From positions 186,001-250,000 of the forward strand of contig NZ_AP028067.1 of NCBI RefSeq assembly GCF_030297155.1: DNA of 64,000 nucleotides, read 5' to 3'. The translations under genes were made by a program, and so were the position numbers. A model generated the notes under the pieces. The model did not search any database. It saw nothing but the letters and a program-made list of their open reading frames with translations, and was not told the origin of the DNA. The stretch's first letter is position 1. Every line of letters begins with the position of its first letter. This document shows positions 51,553 to 61,921 of the stretch, one piece after another. The stretch is from Vibrio sp. FE10. GTDB lineage: Bacteria > Pseudomonadota > Gammaproteobacteria > Enterobacterales > Vibrionaceae.

Positions 51553-52896
51553 TTACTCGCATTCCGCATTGGCTTGAGCTCTAACACGAAGCGCAAAGCA
51601 ATACCCGGATATACCACCCAAAACATTGCCGAGTGCTAAACCAATAAACAGCCCTTCTACGCCGTCGATTTGGCTGCCTATCCACGCAAAGGGTAATGTA
51701 AAAACAAACAGGCGCATGAAGCTCCATTGGAAGGCTTTAAGTGGTTGATGCATCGCGTTCATGCCGCTGATCAACATCATCACAATCCCTTGGAACCCAT
51801 AGCTAAAGGGCACGACTAGCAGGTAATGCCATAATATGCCTCGCACCGACTCTTCTTGAGAGAACAGGGCGGCCAAAGGAATGCTCAGTGGCACCATCAT
51901 TAAGAAGACCAACCCTTGGAATAATAGGGCAAAGCGCATGCTTAGAAACAGGGCCTTAAAACTGCGCTGAGGGTTGTTTGCGCCAAAGTTCTGCGCCATG
52001 AACGGCGTAAGAGCCGAAGTAAGAGACATCAACACAATAATAAGAATGGACTCGATACGTTGTGCTGCGCCATACGCTGCCACCGCTTCAGTCCCTTGCT
52101 TGGCCAACATCATCATGATGATAGCGCCAGCAAGTGGGTTCAGAGCGTTAGACAGAGCCGCTGGGGTGCCTATTTTTAAGATCTGTCGCCAGTCACTGAT
52201 GATGTTTGTCAGCTTAGGCGGCGCAAGCAGTTTTTCTCGCACCATCAACACGTAGAGTGAGCCACACAAAGCACCAAACCAACTGAAACCACTGGCAATC
52301 GCAGCGCCTTGAATCCCCAGTTCAGGAAAAGGCCCATACCCGAAGATGAGTAGCGGATCTAAAACGCCATTGATAAGGCCAGCCAGTAGCATGATCTTGG
52401 CGGGCGTTTTTGTATCACCGGTCGCTCGAATCGCGCTGTTGCCTGCCATGGGGATGACCAACAATGGGATCGCGAGATACCACACCGACATGTATTCCGA
52501 TATCAGCGGCAGTAACTCTTGCTTTGCCCCTAACAGGGTAAACATAGGTTCTAAGGCGATAATACCTAATGTAGACGCGCAGCCGACCAGAAGCAGAGCC
52601 AGCAATAAACCATGACAGGTAAAGCGTGCTGCATTTTGTGCGCTGCCTTGGCCAAGCAATCGACCGATACACGTCGATAAGCCAATGCCAATCCCCATGG
52701 TGATGCAGTTGATGGCAAAGGTGACTGGAAAGGTAAAACTCACCGCGGCTAAGGCTTGCGTGCCCAGCAATGAGATGAAGAAAGTATCGACGAGGTTAAA
52801 CATCAAGATCGCCACCATACCGAATATGGTCGGTATGGTCATGGTACGCAATGTACTCTCAATAGGGGCGGTTAATAGCCCGTGCTTATCTTGCAT
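51553..52896 (-). CDS. MATE-family multidrug/Na+ antiporter
   Basis: A 447-residue, 12-segment MATE transporter: SVTF-type LVDTFFISLLGTQALAAVSF (about 30-50), GIGIGLSTCIGRLLGQG (about 73-89), IPMAGNSAIRATGDTKTPAK (about 145) and MPFMAQNFGANNPQR-like stretch (LTPFMAQNFGANNPQR, about 290). MATE proteins export cationic drugs or metabolites using Na+ or H+ gradients; the substrate is unknown. The last residues (NAECE) and the stop are encoded by a copy of the dispersed repeat (GCGGAATGCGAGTAA), so its C-terminus has been remodelled. Confidence 0.93.
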   Translation of the reverse strand: MQDKHGLLTAPIESTLRTMTIPTIFGMVAILMFNLVDTFFISLLGTQALAAVSFTFPVTFAINCITMGIGIGLSTCIGRLLGQGSAQNAARFTCHGLLLALLLVGCASTLGIIALEPMFTLLGAKQELLPLISEYMSVWYLAIPLLVIPMAGNSAIRATGDTKTPAKIMLLAGLINGVLDPLLIFGYGPFPELGIQGAAIASGFSWFGALCGSLYVLMVREKLLAPPKLTNIISDWRQILKIGTPAALSNALNPLAGAIIMMMLAKQGTEAVAAYGAAQRIESILIIVLMSLTSALTPFMAQNFGANNPQRSFKALFLSMRFALLFQGLVFLMMVPLSIPLAALFSQEESVRGILWHYLLVVPFSYGFQGIVMMLISGMNAMHQPLKAFQWSFMRLFVFTLPFAWIGSQIDGVEGLFIGLALGNVLGGISGYCFALRVRAQANAECE

Positions 52897-52924
52897 GTAA
52901 AACGCCGATTGAAACCAAAACCGT

Positions 52925-52975
52925 AGGATAAACAGATGCGAGATACGAGTAAACGAAAAGCAGGGAAAGATGAGG
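52925..52975. repeat. Dispersed repeat, copy 6 (between MATE gene and groES)
   Basis: GATAAACAGATGCGAGATAC, GAGTAAACGAAAAGCAGGG; lies in the divergent MATE/groES spacer. A shorter copy (ATTTCGGTTACTCGCATTCC) sits at the MATE 3' end near 51547. Confidence 0.7.
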
Positions 52976-53017
52976 GGTGAGAATCTGCACTTTAGCTCAC
53001 AATTTTTTCGTTCCCCC

Positions 53018-53046
53018 CTTGGGATTCATCACATTGTCCCCAACAT
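53018..53046 (+). promoter_or_regulatory. Heat-shock (sigma-32) promoter of groESL
   Basis: CTTGGGA (53018-53024), a 13-nt spacer and CCCCAACAT (53038-53046), close to the sigma-32 pattern CTTGAAA-N13/14-CCCCATNT. groES starts 68 bases downstream. Confidence 0.75.
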
Positions 53047-53114
53047 ATTGTTTGACCCACGCTAATCGTGGCAACTATCAAAATTTAAATGGAAATTATC
53101 AGGAGATAAGACCG

Positions 53115-53405
53115 ATGAATATCCGTCCTCTACATGACCGAGTTATCGTTGAGCGCCAAGAAGTTGAATCTAAATCTGCTGGTGGCATCGTTCTAACTGG
53201 TTCTGCCGCAGAAAAATCGACTCGCGGTATCATTCTAGCTGTTGGCAAAGGCCGCATTCTAGAAAACGGTTCAGTGCAACCGTTGGACGTAAAAGTTGGC
53301 GATACCGTTATCTTTGCTGAAGGTTACGGCACGAAAACTGAAAAAATCGACGGCAAAGAAGTTCTGATCATGTCTGAAAACGACATCATGGCGATCGTCG
53401 AGTAA
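53115..53405 (+). CDS. groES: Co-chaperonin GroES
   Basis: A 96-residue co-chaperonin: [20 protein letters not shown], then [20 protein letters not shown] (mobile loop, about 16-35) and [20 protein letters not shown]. Forms a heptameric lid on GroEL. ATG 53115 follows AGGAGATAAG, and the length is the family norm; upstream in-frame codons from 52977 overlap the promoter. First gene of the groESL operon, but separated from groEL by 206 bases containing a REP-like element. Confidence 0.98.
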   Translation: MNIRPLHDRVIVERQEVESKSAGGIVLTGSAAEKSTRGIILAVGKGRILENGSVQPLDVKVGDTVIFAEGYGTKTEKIDGKEVLIMSENDIMAIVE

Positions 53406-53462
53406 TCTATTTTTCATTTAACTCTCAGTAAAAGTTATCAGAGCCAGTATTGGATGATTCAT

Positions 53463-53567
53463 ATCGTCATTCCAGAAATGAGGAACGAATTATCTGGAAT
53501 CTAAACAGAGTGCGATTTGAGTAGATTCTGAATCACGTTCGTCCCTCACTGTTCAGAATGACGCGAT
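53463..53567. repeat. REP-like palindromic element between groES and groEL
   Basis: About 105 bases with complementary ends (ATCGTCATTC and GAATGACGCGAT, one bulge) and internal partial symmetry (CAGAAATGAGGAACGA against CGTCCCTCACTGTTCAG; TCTGGAATCT against AGATTCTGAATCA). The GTCATTC-type ends are common in dispersed palindromic repeats of Vibrio and relatives. Confidence 0.7.
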
Positions 53568-53599
53568 AACGCTGAGACGCCCCGAAACAAAGAATTTGA

Positions 53600-55258
<1,659 letters not shown>

Positions 55259-55304
55259 TCATCCTCTTTCTCTATAGCAGAGAAAGCCATACATAAGCTT
55301 TGAA

Positions 55305-55332
55305 AACGGAGACCTCGGTCTCCGTTTTTTTT
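55305..55332 (+). terminator. Terminator of groESL
   Basis: A 9-bp perfect stem (AACGGAGAC / GTCTCCGTT) with a CTCG loop and a T8 run. A degenerate copy with the same flanking repeat is found at 58018. Confidence 0.95.
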
Positions 55333-55376
55333 GCTCTTCGCATCTCGCCACTCGAATCCCGCATCTGCTCTTAATC
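55333..55376. repeat. Dispersed repeat, copy 7 (after the groEL terminator)
   Basis: GCTCTTCGCATCTCGCCACT, CGAATCCCGCATCTGCTCTT, directly behind the T-run and ending at the 3' end of the convergent histidine kinase gene. Confidence 0.8.
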
Positions 55377-55381
55377 ATTGC

Positions 55382-57790
55382 TCACCCAGCCTCGTGTGTG
55401 AACTGTTGTGCGTCAATTTTTTGCAGCATCATGTCACGCTTAAATGGCTTTGGAAGATAATCGTCCATGCCACATTCAAAGCAACGTTTAATATCATCAT
55501 CGAGCACTGAAGCCGTTAGAGCAAGAATATGCGTTGCCTGAAGCTGCAGGCTTTCTTCATAGCGCCTGATTTGCGCCGTTGCCTCAAAGCCATCGACATT
55601 CGGCATCATGCAATCCATCAAAACAAGGCCGATTTCTTGATGATGCTCTCGATATAAATCAATCGCTTGTTGTCCATCATTAGCAACCCAATACTCAATC
55701 CCTAGCTTATCTAAATTGATACATACCACCTTCTGGTTCACGCGGTTATCTTCAACCACTAATACTTTTTGACGTCGAATCCCTGCAACAGGCTCTGACT
55801 TAGGGGGCTGGACCCTTTTAAGTAATGAGTTCATCATGCTATTTAAGCGGGAACCGAGCATAGGAAGAGTTACGTAGCCTGAGACAAAATCGCACTCCTT
55901 CACCGGCTCACTAAGGTTATTTTTCACCATGATGATTTTCACCTCTGGTGCTTGGTGGTGTAGTGCTTTAGCTTGATTAATATCTTCTGTAAAAGCGATA
56001 TCTGGGATGCTACCTAACGACAAATTTGCTTCAATTGATTTTAGTTTTGGTGAGTAACCAAAGCGGAACAAATCATCGAGTAAAAGCTTCGATGGTGCAT
56101 TTGAATAATAGACAACGGTCTGTTTACGCTTTTTAGTTTCAGTATGCTCTGATTGCATCACCGTTAATTGGAAACGGAAGCAACTGCCTACGCCTTTCTC
56201 TGACTCAACATCTATCGAGCCTCCCATTATCTCGACCATACGTGACGAAATACTAAGTCCTAACCCCGTGCCTACAATATTAGAGGTGGTATTGGTGTCT
56301 TCTTGGCAAAACTCTTTGAAAATGTGTTCGTGTTGACCTTCAGCAATACCAATACCAGTATCTCGAACGGAAAACTCAATCACACACTCTTGTTCTAACG
56401 ATGAAAGCCGTTGAGCTGCGAATACGATAGAGCCTTGTTCTGTAAATTTGATCGCATTTGAAGCAAAGTTCATCAACACTTGGCGAACCTTATTCTCATC
56501 GACATGAATGTACTCTGGAAGCTCGTCATCAATCTCAACTTCCAGCTTAATCTGTTTTTGATAAGCTTTAGAGGAGATCAAAGTTGCGCTATCAAATAGC
56601 AGTTCTCTTAGGTCTGTCGTATGTGGATTAATTTCCAGTTTACCTGATTCTATTTTGGACAGGTCGAGAACATCGTTGATCAACATAAGTAAGGCTTGAG
56701 AAGAGGTGTTGATCGTTCCAAGGCAGTCTTTCTGTTCTGGCGATAGCTTGGTCTCTGCCAGAATTTCTGACATACCAATAACACCATTAAGCGGTGTTCG
56801 TATCTCATGAGACATATTGGCAAGAAAGGCACTTTTTGCACGGTTAGCCTGTCGCTCTTTCTCTTGCGACACAATTAACTGAGTTTCGAGGTGACTGGCA
56901 CGCCACACAACATAGAAGAGCACCAGTAAAGTTACCCCTCCTAATGCGGCTGTCGATATATAGCGGTACCATTTTACCTGGTTGAGGTTCTCTGCGATTC
57001 GCTTGGGTGTTTCGGTGAAAAGTAAGTTGAGTTCATCTTCAACATGATAAATGCTGCTCGTGAGTTCTCCTTTCAAACCGCTGTCAGAACTATACCCTAC
57101 ACTCTTTAATCCCCGCTGCAATCGCCAAAAATGGCGTTTAAAATTATTAAACGAAGCCAGTGCAGTAATCGTTCGGGTATTCTCTTCGACTTCATATTGG
57201 ATTTTGAACAGTGAATCGACAATCTGATCTAATGTTTTCTGCTCAAAACCAGTAAAGTACTGATACATGAGCTCTTGAGTATTTATAGACAGTTCTTCAA
57301 GCTGCTTATTATTTGCTTCATATATGAAGCGCTCAAGTGTCAACGTTGCATTTTTAAGTTTCTCAATGAGTCCAATTTGGCTCCCTTGACCATGTATGCT
57401 CACTAACTCAAGGGCCAATAAAGAAAAGGCTGTGTGGTACTCGTCGAGATACTCGATAACTTTGGCGTAATTAAAGGAAATATTCAGATCGCTTCGTACG
57501 ATTTTCCCATCGATCTCAGCCAGTTTTTCGATTAGCTGACTTTGCTTGCTATCGAGAAGTTCTTGAGTTTCTGGTTGCCTTGCAGAAATAAACTGTTGTT
57601 CCTGACGCCTAACTGAGAGCATAACGCCGTAGGCTTGTGAAAGACTAAGCTGAAGATCAATCATGTCCTGCTCTTTGTTCTTCAGGACATGACTAGCATA
57701 GAGATAAAGGCCTAGAAACAGCACGATAGCTAAAGAGCCACGCGAAATAATCGCTTTAATGGTCTGTTTATTCGCAGGTGCCTTAATCAT
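55382..57790 (-). CDS. Hybrid sensor histidine kinase / response regulator
   Basis: An 802-residue inner-membrane kinase. Membrane segments at about 12-32 and 278-298 enclose a helical periplasmic sensor. HisKA with the phospho-His in FLANMSHEIRTPLNGVIGMS (about 325), HATPase (NFASNAIKFTEQGSIVF; DTGIGI; GTGLGLSISSRMVEIMGG), a degenerate receiver-like stretch (about 560-655) without the key Asp, and a C-terminal receiver (VLVVEDNRVNQKVV; phospho-Asp in VLMDCMMPNVDG, about 727). No Hpt domain is present, so phosphotransfer needs a separate Hpt protein. Signal and partner are unknown. Confidence 0.93.
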   Translation of the reverse strand: MIKAPANKQTIKAIISRGSLAIVLFLGLYLYASHVLKNKEQDMIDLQLSLSQAYGVMLSVRRQEQQFISARQPETQELLDSKQSQLIEKLAEIDGKIVRSDLNISFNYAKVIEYLDEYHTAFSLLALELVSIHGQGSQIGLIEKLKNATLTLERFIYEANNKQLEELSINTQELMYQYFTGFEQKTLDQIVDSLFKIQYEVEENTRTITALASFNNFKRHFWRLQRGLKSVGYSSDSGLKGELTSSIYHVEDELNLLFTETPKRIAENLNQVKWYRYISTAALGGVTLLVLFYVVWRASHLETQLIVSQEKERQANRAKSAFLANMSHEIRTPLNGVIGMSEILAETKLSPEQKDCLGTINTSSQALLMLINDVLDLSKIESGKLEINPHTTDLRELLFDSATLISSKAYQKQIKLEVEIDDELPEYIHVDENKVRQVLMNFASNAIKFTEQGSIVFAAQRLSSLEQECVIEFSVRDTGIGIAEGQHEHIFKEFCQEDTNTTSNIVGTGLGLSISSRMVEIMGGSIDVESEKGVGSCFRFQLTVMQSEHTETKKRKQTVVYYSNAPSKLLLDDLFRFGYSPKLKSIEANLSLGSIPDIAFTEDINQAKALHHQAPEVKIIMVKNNLSEPVKECDFVSGYVTLPMLGSRLNSMMNSLLKRVQPPKSEPVAGIRRQKVLVVEDNRVNQKVVCINLDKLGIEYWVANDGQQAIDLYREHHQEIGLVLMDCMMPNVDGFEATAQIRRYEESLQLQATHILALTASVLDDDIKRCFECGMDDYLPKPFKRDMMLQKIDAQQFTHEAG

Positions 57791-58229
57791 GCTATTCCCG
57801 TTGTTTCATATGTTTATGTCCCTGTAATTAAAACTTAGTTTATTTTGAGGATTTAACGAACATTAGTTTTTGAATCACTGAGGTCTGTTGAGCTTTCGTC
57901 ATTAAATTTTTTAGGATGACATCGCTTTAGATGCAGCAGTGAGTGTGTGGACCACAAGCTTGTGAAACATGTTAATTTTCTCGCTTAGATTTTTGTTTGG
58001 AATAATAAGCGTTAGAGCGGAGGTTTCGGTCTCCGTTTTTTCTCTTCGCATCTCGTTTACTCGCATCCCGTATCTGCTCTTAATCGTTGCGCTTTATGAC
58101 TTAGCGGCTTATATTCAACAGTACAGTTATGACATCAATTTAACATGGCTAACTGTTTAATTAAGGATAATAAATGCTTGATTGATAATATATAAATCAA
58201 GTTAATAATAGTCAGTGGAGACTTCCCCA
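57791..58229. other. Gap between the histidine kinase and the VC2662-like gene
   Basis: About 440 bases without a supported gene. The left part should hold the kinase promoter; 58018-58082 holds a terminator-like hairpin plus dispersed repeat (listed separately); the right part is the leader of the next gene. Confidence 0.5.
58018..58082 (+). repeat. Degenerate copy of the groEL terminator plus dispersed repeat, copy 8
   Basis: CGGAGGTTTCGGTCTCCG then T6, followed by CTCTTCGCATCTCGTTTACT, CGCATCCCGTATCTGCTCTT and AATCGTTGC. The order hairpin, T-run, repeat, AATCATTGC is the same as at 55305-55383, although no gene ends here on the plus strand. Confidence 0.8.
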
Positions 58230-58787
58230 ATGAAAAAATTACTTTCAGTACTCGCTTTGTCTGCCGCGGTAATGGCACCGGCTGCATTCGCTTCTTCGCC
58301 TGTTATGTTTTCAACCATTAACGGCTTCAATGCACCGGATTCAGATGCGGTTGGCGGCGTTCGTTTAGCGCTTCTTCATGGTCAAGTTAATGACCTTAAA
58401 GGTGTCGACCTTGCCGTTATTGGTATGTCAGAGACACAAACCACAACTGGTGTGAACCTAGGTATCTTTGGTGCATCAAAAGTGAACCAAGAGATGACTG
58501 GTGCTTCACTTGGTTTCTTCAACTGGAATACAGGTAAAACGACGGGTCTAAACCTTGGTGCTGTGAACATCACTAATGATGTGAAAGGCGCGAACGTGAG
58601 CTTCGTAAACTACTCTGAAGGCGACACTATGGTTGATGTTGGCGCAGCTAACCTTTCAGAAGTGTCTACGGTTCAGGTTGGTATTTTCAATAAAACAACG
58701 AAGATCGAAGGCGTACAGATTGGTCTGATCAACTGTGCTGACAATGGCTTCTTCCCTTGTTTCCCAATCGTAAACTTCGCTAAGTAA
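58230..58787 (+). CDS. Secreted VC2662-family protein with pentapeptide-like glycine repeats
   Basis: A 185-residue protein with a signal peptide (MKKLLSVLALSAAVMAPAAFA) and a mature part made of repeated strands such as GVNLGIFGASKVNQEMTGAS, LGFFNWNTGKTTGLNLGAVN and VQVGIFNKTTKIEGVQIGLI, suggesting a beta-solenoid or surface-repeat fold. It resembles the V. cholerae VC2662 family located near groEL and epmB, which agrees with the order here. Function unknown. ATG 58230 has GTGGAGAC upstream. A terminator follows. Confidence 0.8.
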   Translation: MKKLLSVLALSAAVMAPAAFASSPVMFSTINGFNAPDSDAVGGVRLALLHGQVNDLKGVDLAVIGMSETQTTTGVNLGIFGASKVNQEMTGASLGFFNWNTGKTTGLNLGAVNITNDVKGANVSFVNYSEGDTMVDVGAANLSEVSTVQVGIFNKTTKIEGVQIGLINCADNGFFPCFPIVNFAK

Positions 58788-58801
58788 GTTTATTGTTGAA
58801 T

Positions 58802-58837
58802 GCTTGGTTTGCTATTTATTGGTAAACCAAGCTTTTT
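58802..58837 (+). terminator. Terminator of the VC2662-like gene
   Basis: A 9-bp stem (GCTTGGTTT / AAACCAAGC) and T5. A second perfect 10-bp hairpin without a T-run (ACGCCTAAAC / GTTTAGGCGT) follows at 58859-58884. Confidence 0.85.
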
Positions 58838-59024
58838 GGCAAATCGGGCTTATTAGTAACGCCTAAACGTCTCTGTTTAGGCGTCATTATTTCAATACCT
58901 CGTCGAATCCAAATTTTCCTCGCCATAAAAATCATTAATAAGCATTTTGTTTTATATTAATGGTTGCGGTGTTTTTATTTATAAGTACAATGTGCGATAA
59001 ATTTATAACGATGATTTATATGCT

Positions 59025-60503
59025 TTGACTAATACCCATACCATCGATTTTAAAAAGGCTTTCTTCGGCCTTACCGCCAGTTTTTTAGTAGTTTTGAGCT
59101 TGTTGCTCGTTGATTCAGCGGAAGAATCAGATAAACAGTATGGAATTGAAAACCAAGGCGTGACACGCTCTTTAACGGAGCTCACACAGGTCATCAATGC
59201 GCTTGAGTACAACATTACGGCGCTCTATCCACTGCATGGGGATACCTATGTATTCTCGCATGAGAAAAAGATCGAAGATGAGACGTGCTATTTCACCAGT
59301 GAAGAGCAGCATGCCCCTCGCTTTGACTTTATGTTCTCTGGCCCACGCGAGATGTGCAACCCTAAGTCGGATCTTCATACCGAAGCCAGTAAGCGTCTGT
59401 TCATCGCGCCGACCATGGCTTACTTTGCCAATACCATAGAGACCATCTCTGCGATTTACTTCATCTCGAAAGAGAAGTTTATTATCTCTTCCCCCTCCGA
59501 TATTGCCCAATATATGAAAGGCGATACGTTCGACTCTATCGTAAATAGCAGGCCATATTGGATTAATACAGTTCGCTTTGGCTTAGCTCAAGGTCAAGAC
59601 CTGCTGGTGTATACGGGCCAATACGATGATTACTTAACAGGTAAGAAAGTGGTGACCTTAACCAAGGGGATCTACGTTAATGGCGAATTCAAAGGGATAT
59701 TGGGTGTCGATGGTTATGTCTCTAACCTCGTATCGAACCCTACCCATGGCTATAAAGTCACGAGTACTCGAGGCGCAAACAAATACGGGTTTATGGACTT
59801 TACCTATTCCAAGCCTCTGTATGTTGATGGCATTAATACCCAGCTATACCTGAGTATTGAAGAAGATAAGATCGAGCACTTTCTACATGTTTTGGAGATG
59901 GAAAGAGTCCAGCTTGTCATCTTATTAGCGTTGTATTTCATCTTGTCTTTATGGCTGTGGCGTGTATATGTCAAACAAGAGCACAAGCGGTTGAATGATT
60001 TAGCGATGCTTGACCCTATGACGGGGTTAATGAATCGCCGTGGCTTTGAAGCTAAATTGTTAGCACAAGAAGAAGCACCGATTATAGGCTTCGGTGTGTT
60101 CGATATTGACGACTTTAAAAAGGTGAATGATCAATATGGGAATAAAGTCGGAGACGAGGTGATTTGCCATGTTGCTCAGTTGATGCTGAACAGCGTTAGA
60201 CAACAAGATATCGTGGCGCGATTTGGTGGCGAAGAGTTTGTTGTCGCGATTACGGGCGAATCATCTGAGCTGCTTACGTCGATTTTTGAACGGATACAAA
60301 ACGACATCAATTTACAAAGCTATCGTTGTGCGAATGGTGACAAGATTGATATATCGGTTTCAGGGGGAGCGACGCTTTACTCGCTGTATAAGTTCGATAG
60401 TGTCGGACACTTGTGGGAAAACCAGAGTATTCGCGCTTCCGACGAGCAGCTTTATAAGGCCAAAGCTTCGGGCAAGAATCAGGTGTTGATTCACGTGCAT
60501 TAA
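59025..60503 (+). CDS. Membrane diguanylate cyclase (GGDEF) with periplasmic sensor
   Basis: A 492-residue protein: N-terminal membrane segment (about 12-26, LTASFLVVLSLLLV), periplasmic dCache/PDC-like sensor (about 30-290), second membrane segment (about 295-311), and a GGDEF domain (about 325-490) with LDPMTGLMNRRGFEAKL and the active site RFGGEEFVVAI (GGEEF, about 400). An RQQD inhibitory site lies five residues before it, so product feedback is expected. It makes c-di-GMP, which often controls polysaccharide genes in vibrios. The frame opens with TTG 59025 and there is no in-frame ATG before the membrane segment. Confidence 0.92.
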   Translation: MTNTHTIDFKKAFFGLTASFLVVLSLLLVDSAEESDKQYGIENQGVTRSLTELTQVINALEYNITALYPLHGDTYVFSHEKKIEDETCYFTSEEQHAPRFDFMFSGPREMCNPKSDLHTEASKRLFIAPTMAYFANTIETISAIYFISKEKFIISSPSDIAQYMKGDTFDSIVNSRPYWINTVRFGLAQGQDLLVYTGQYDDYLTGKKVVTLTKGIYVNGEFKGILGVDGYVSNLVSNPTHGYKVTSTRGANKYGFMDFTYSKPLYVDGINTQLYLSIEEDKIEHFLHVLEMERVQLVILLALYFILSLWLWRVYVKQEHKRLNDLAMLDPMTGLMNRRGFEAKLLAQEEAPIIGFGVFDIDDFKKVNDQYGNKVGDEVICHVAQLMLNSVRQQDIVARFGGEEFVVAITGESSELLTSIFERIQNDINLQSYRCANGDKIDISVSGGATLYSLYKFDSVGHLWENQSIRASDEQLYKAKASGKNQVLIHVH

Positions 60504-60572
60504 ACATTGTGCTTTGTTCTGGAATGCGTTTCTAAACGAGCAAATGTCTCGTCCTAAAATACGTTGACGATT

Positions 60573-61388
60573 TTAGTAAGCCAGTAACGCAAGTTGCTGG
60601 CTTTTTTCATGCATCTTATTTGGCGTATTCATACCTAGGCTGAGATGTGGCCTCATTTCGTTGTACGTATATATTGACTCTTCAACAAGTGTTTTCAACT
60701 CGCGAAGATCTTTGCACTGAGTAAGCAAGAACTCTTGCTTGAGGATACCATTGACCCGCTCAGCTAACGCGTTTTGGTAGCAGTCATAACCATCAGTCAT
60801 TGATGGAGTTATACCATGCTTTTTAAGTTTCTCTTGATAGAGGTTTGAGCAATACTGAAGCCCTCTATCTGAGTGATGGATTGTCGCATGACAATAACAT
60901 CGAGTTTTTACCGTCATATCTAAAGCCTTCACAACATCGCTCGCTTTCATTTCATTGCTAACTTCATACCCCATGATTTTACGGCTGAAGGCATCGGTAA
61001 CCAATGACAAGTAGTGAACGCCCTCGTTTGACTGAACATAAGTGATGTCGCTCACCAGAACTTCTTCTGGTTTTGACGGAACGACTTCTTTTAGCAAGTT
61101 CGGATGTTTTTTCATCCAGTGTCTGCTGTTCGTTGTTTTGGTGTAACTTCGTTTCGGCTTAACGAGTAAGCGCTCTTCTCTGAGGTAATTAAACAAAGCA
61201 TCACGGCCAAGTTTTATTCCCTTAGCTATCAACTTCGGCTTCAGTAAGAAATAGAGCTTACGAGCTCCCAGCCGAGGCATGAATCGTCTTATCTCAAGCA
61301 CCATCCCTTTCACAGGAGCAAGCACAGCCTGACGAGTGGTCTCACGCTTTTCTCTCTGATAGACACACTGACGAGATATATTGAGCAA
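60573..61388 (-). CDS. IS3-family transposase OrfB (DDE integrase)
   Basis: 271 residues from the listed start, with HTH_21 and integrase core: EEVLVSDITYVQSNEGVHYL (first Asp), HHSDRGLQYCSNLYQEKLKK (second Asp) and NALAERVNGILKQEFLL (Glu). The frame is open further upstream (KVSLSKACSLLNISRQCVYQ), so it is normally made as an OrfAB fusion by -1 frameshifting at the AAAAAG at 61421-61426 (reverse strand). It appears intact. Confidence 0.93.
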   Translation of the reverse strand: MLNISRQCVYQREKRETTRQAVLAPVKGMVLEIRRFMPRLGARKLYFLLKPKLIAKGIKLGRDALFNYLREERLLVKPKRSYTKTTNSRHWMKKHPNLLKEVVPSKPEEVLVSDITYVQSNEGVHYLSLVTDAFSRKIMGYEVSNEMKASDVVKALDMTVKTRCYCHATIHHSDRGLQYCSNLYQEKLKKHGITPSMTDGYDCYQNALAERVNGILKQEFLLTQCKDLRELKTLVEESIYTYNEMRPHLSLGMNTPNKMHEKSQQLALLAY

Positions 61389-61408
61389 TGAACAAGCTTT
61401 ACTTAAGC

Positions 61409-61816
61409 TTACTTTCTTCTCTTTTTGAAGGCTTCTTGCTCCTTCGCTATATACTTTTTTCTTAGCGACATCCCGTGCTCAGCATCAAGAATATCAACAA
61501 CCCTATTGAGAAGAAGGCATCTGAGACGTTCATCTTCGAGTTCTTGTTCAAGTCGTTTTATTTTTTGGGCAGGCGTTTCATTCGCTCTCGGTGATTTAGG
61601 CATCGTGTTCTTCCTTGGGTTGGTAGTCCAATCCATTTTGCCATGCTTTCTTAACCAAGTAAGAACAGTCGAACGACCTTGTATGCCGTAAATTGATTGG
61701 GCTTGTTTATAGGTCATGTCGCCCTTTTCGATGGCGTCTACAACCTGTAATTTAAAGCCTAGTGTGTAATCACGCTGAGTGCGCTTAACGTGGTGTTTAT
61801 TTGGAATGGTCATCAT
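61409..61816 (-). CDS. IS3-family transposase OrfA
   Basis: 135 residues with an N-terminal helix-turn-helix (YTLGFKLQVVDAIEKGDMTY, then KQAQSIYGIQGRSTVLTWL) and a leucine-zipper-like C-terminal helix (AQKIKRLEQELEDERLRCLL). It binds the element ends and regulates transposition. Its end contains the slippery AAAAAG that feeds into OrfB. Intact. Confidence 0.92.
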   Translation of the reverse strand: MMTIPNKHHVKRTQRDYTLGFKLQVVDAIEKGDMTYKQAQSIYGIQGRSTVLTWLRKHGKMDWTTNPRKNTMPKSPRANETPAQKIKRLEQELEDERLRCLLLNRVVDILDAEHGMSLRKKYIAKEQEAFKKRRK

Positions 61817-61866
61817 TAGTCCTCAATGTGTAAACACATTTCAGGACGGGACAAAATAAATTAACG

Positions 61867-61897
61867 AAAAGCCTAGTTGTTTTCCAACTAGGCTTTT
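61867..61897. terminator. Bidirectional terminator beside the IS element
   Basis: A 13-bp stem (AAAAGCCTAGTTG / CAACTAGGCTTTT) with a TTTTC loop and T/A tracts on both sides. It serves the mgtC-like gene on the minus strand and, before IS insertion, probably the GGDEF gene on the plus strand. Confidence 0.93.
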
Positions 61898-61921
61898 TGA
61901 TTTGATGAAGGGGGAGAGTTG

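Larger units (their letters stand above)
60545..61853 (-). mobile_element. IS3-family insertion sequence
   Basis: About 1309 bases. Imperfect terminal inverted repeats: TGTCTCGTCCTAAAATACGT at the left end and TGTCCCGTCCTGAAATGTGT (reverse strand) at the right end. Both sides are flanked by AAA, compatible with a 3-bp target duplication. It contains orfA and orfB. It has inserted between the GGDEF gene and its likely terminator at 61867. Confidence 0.92.
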
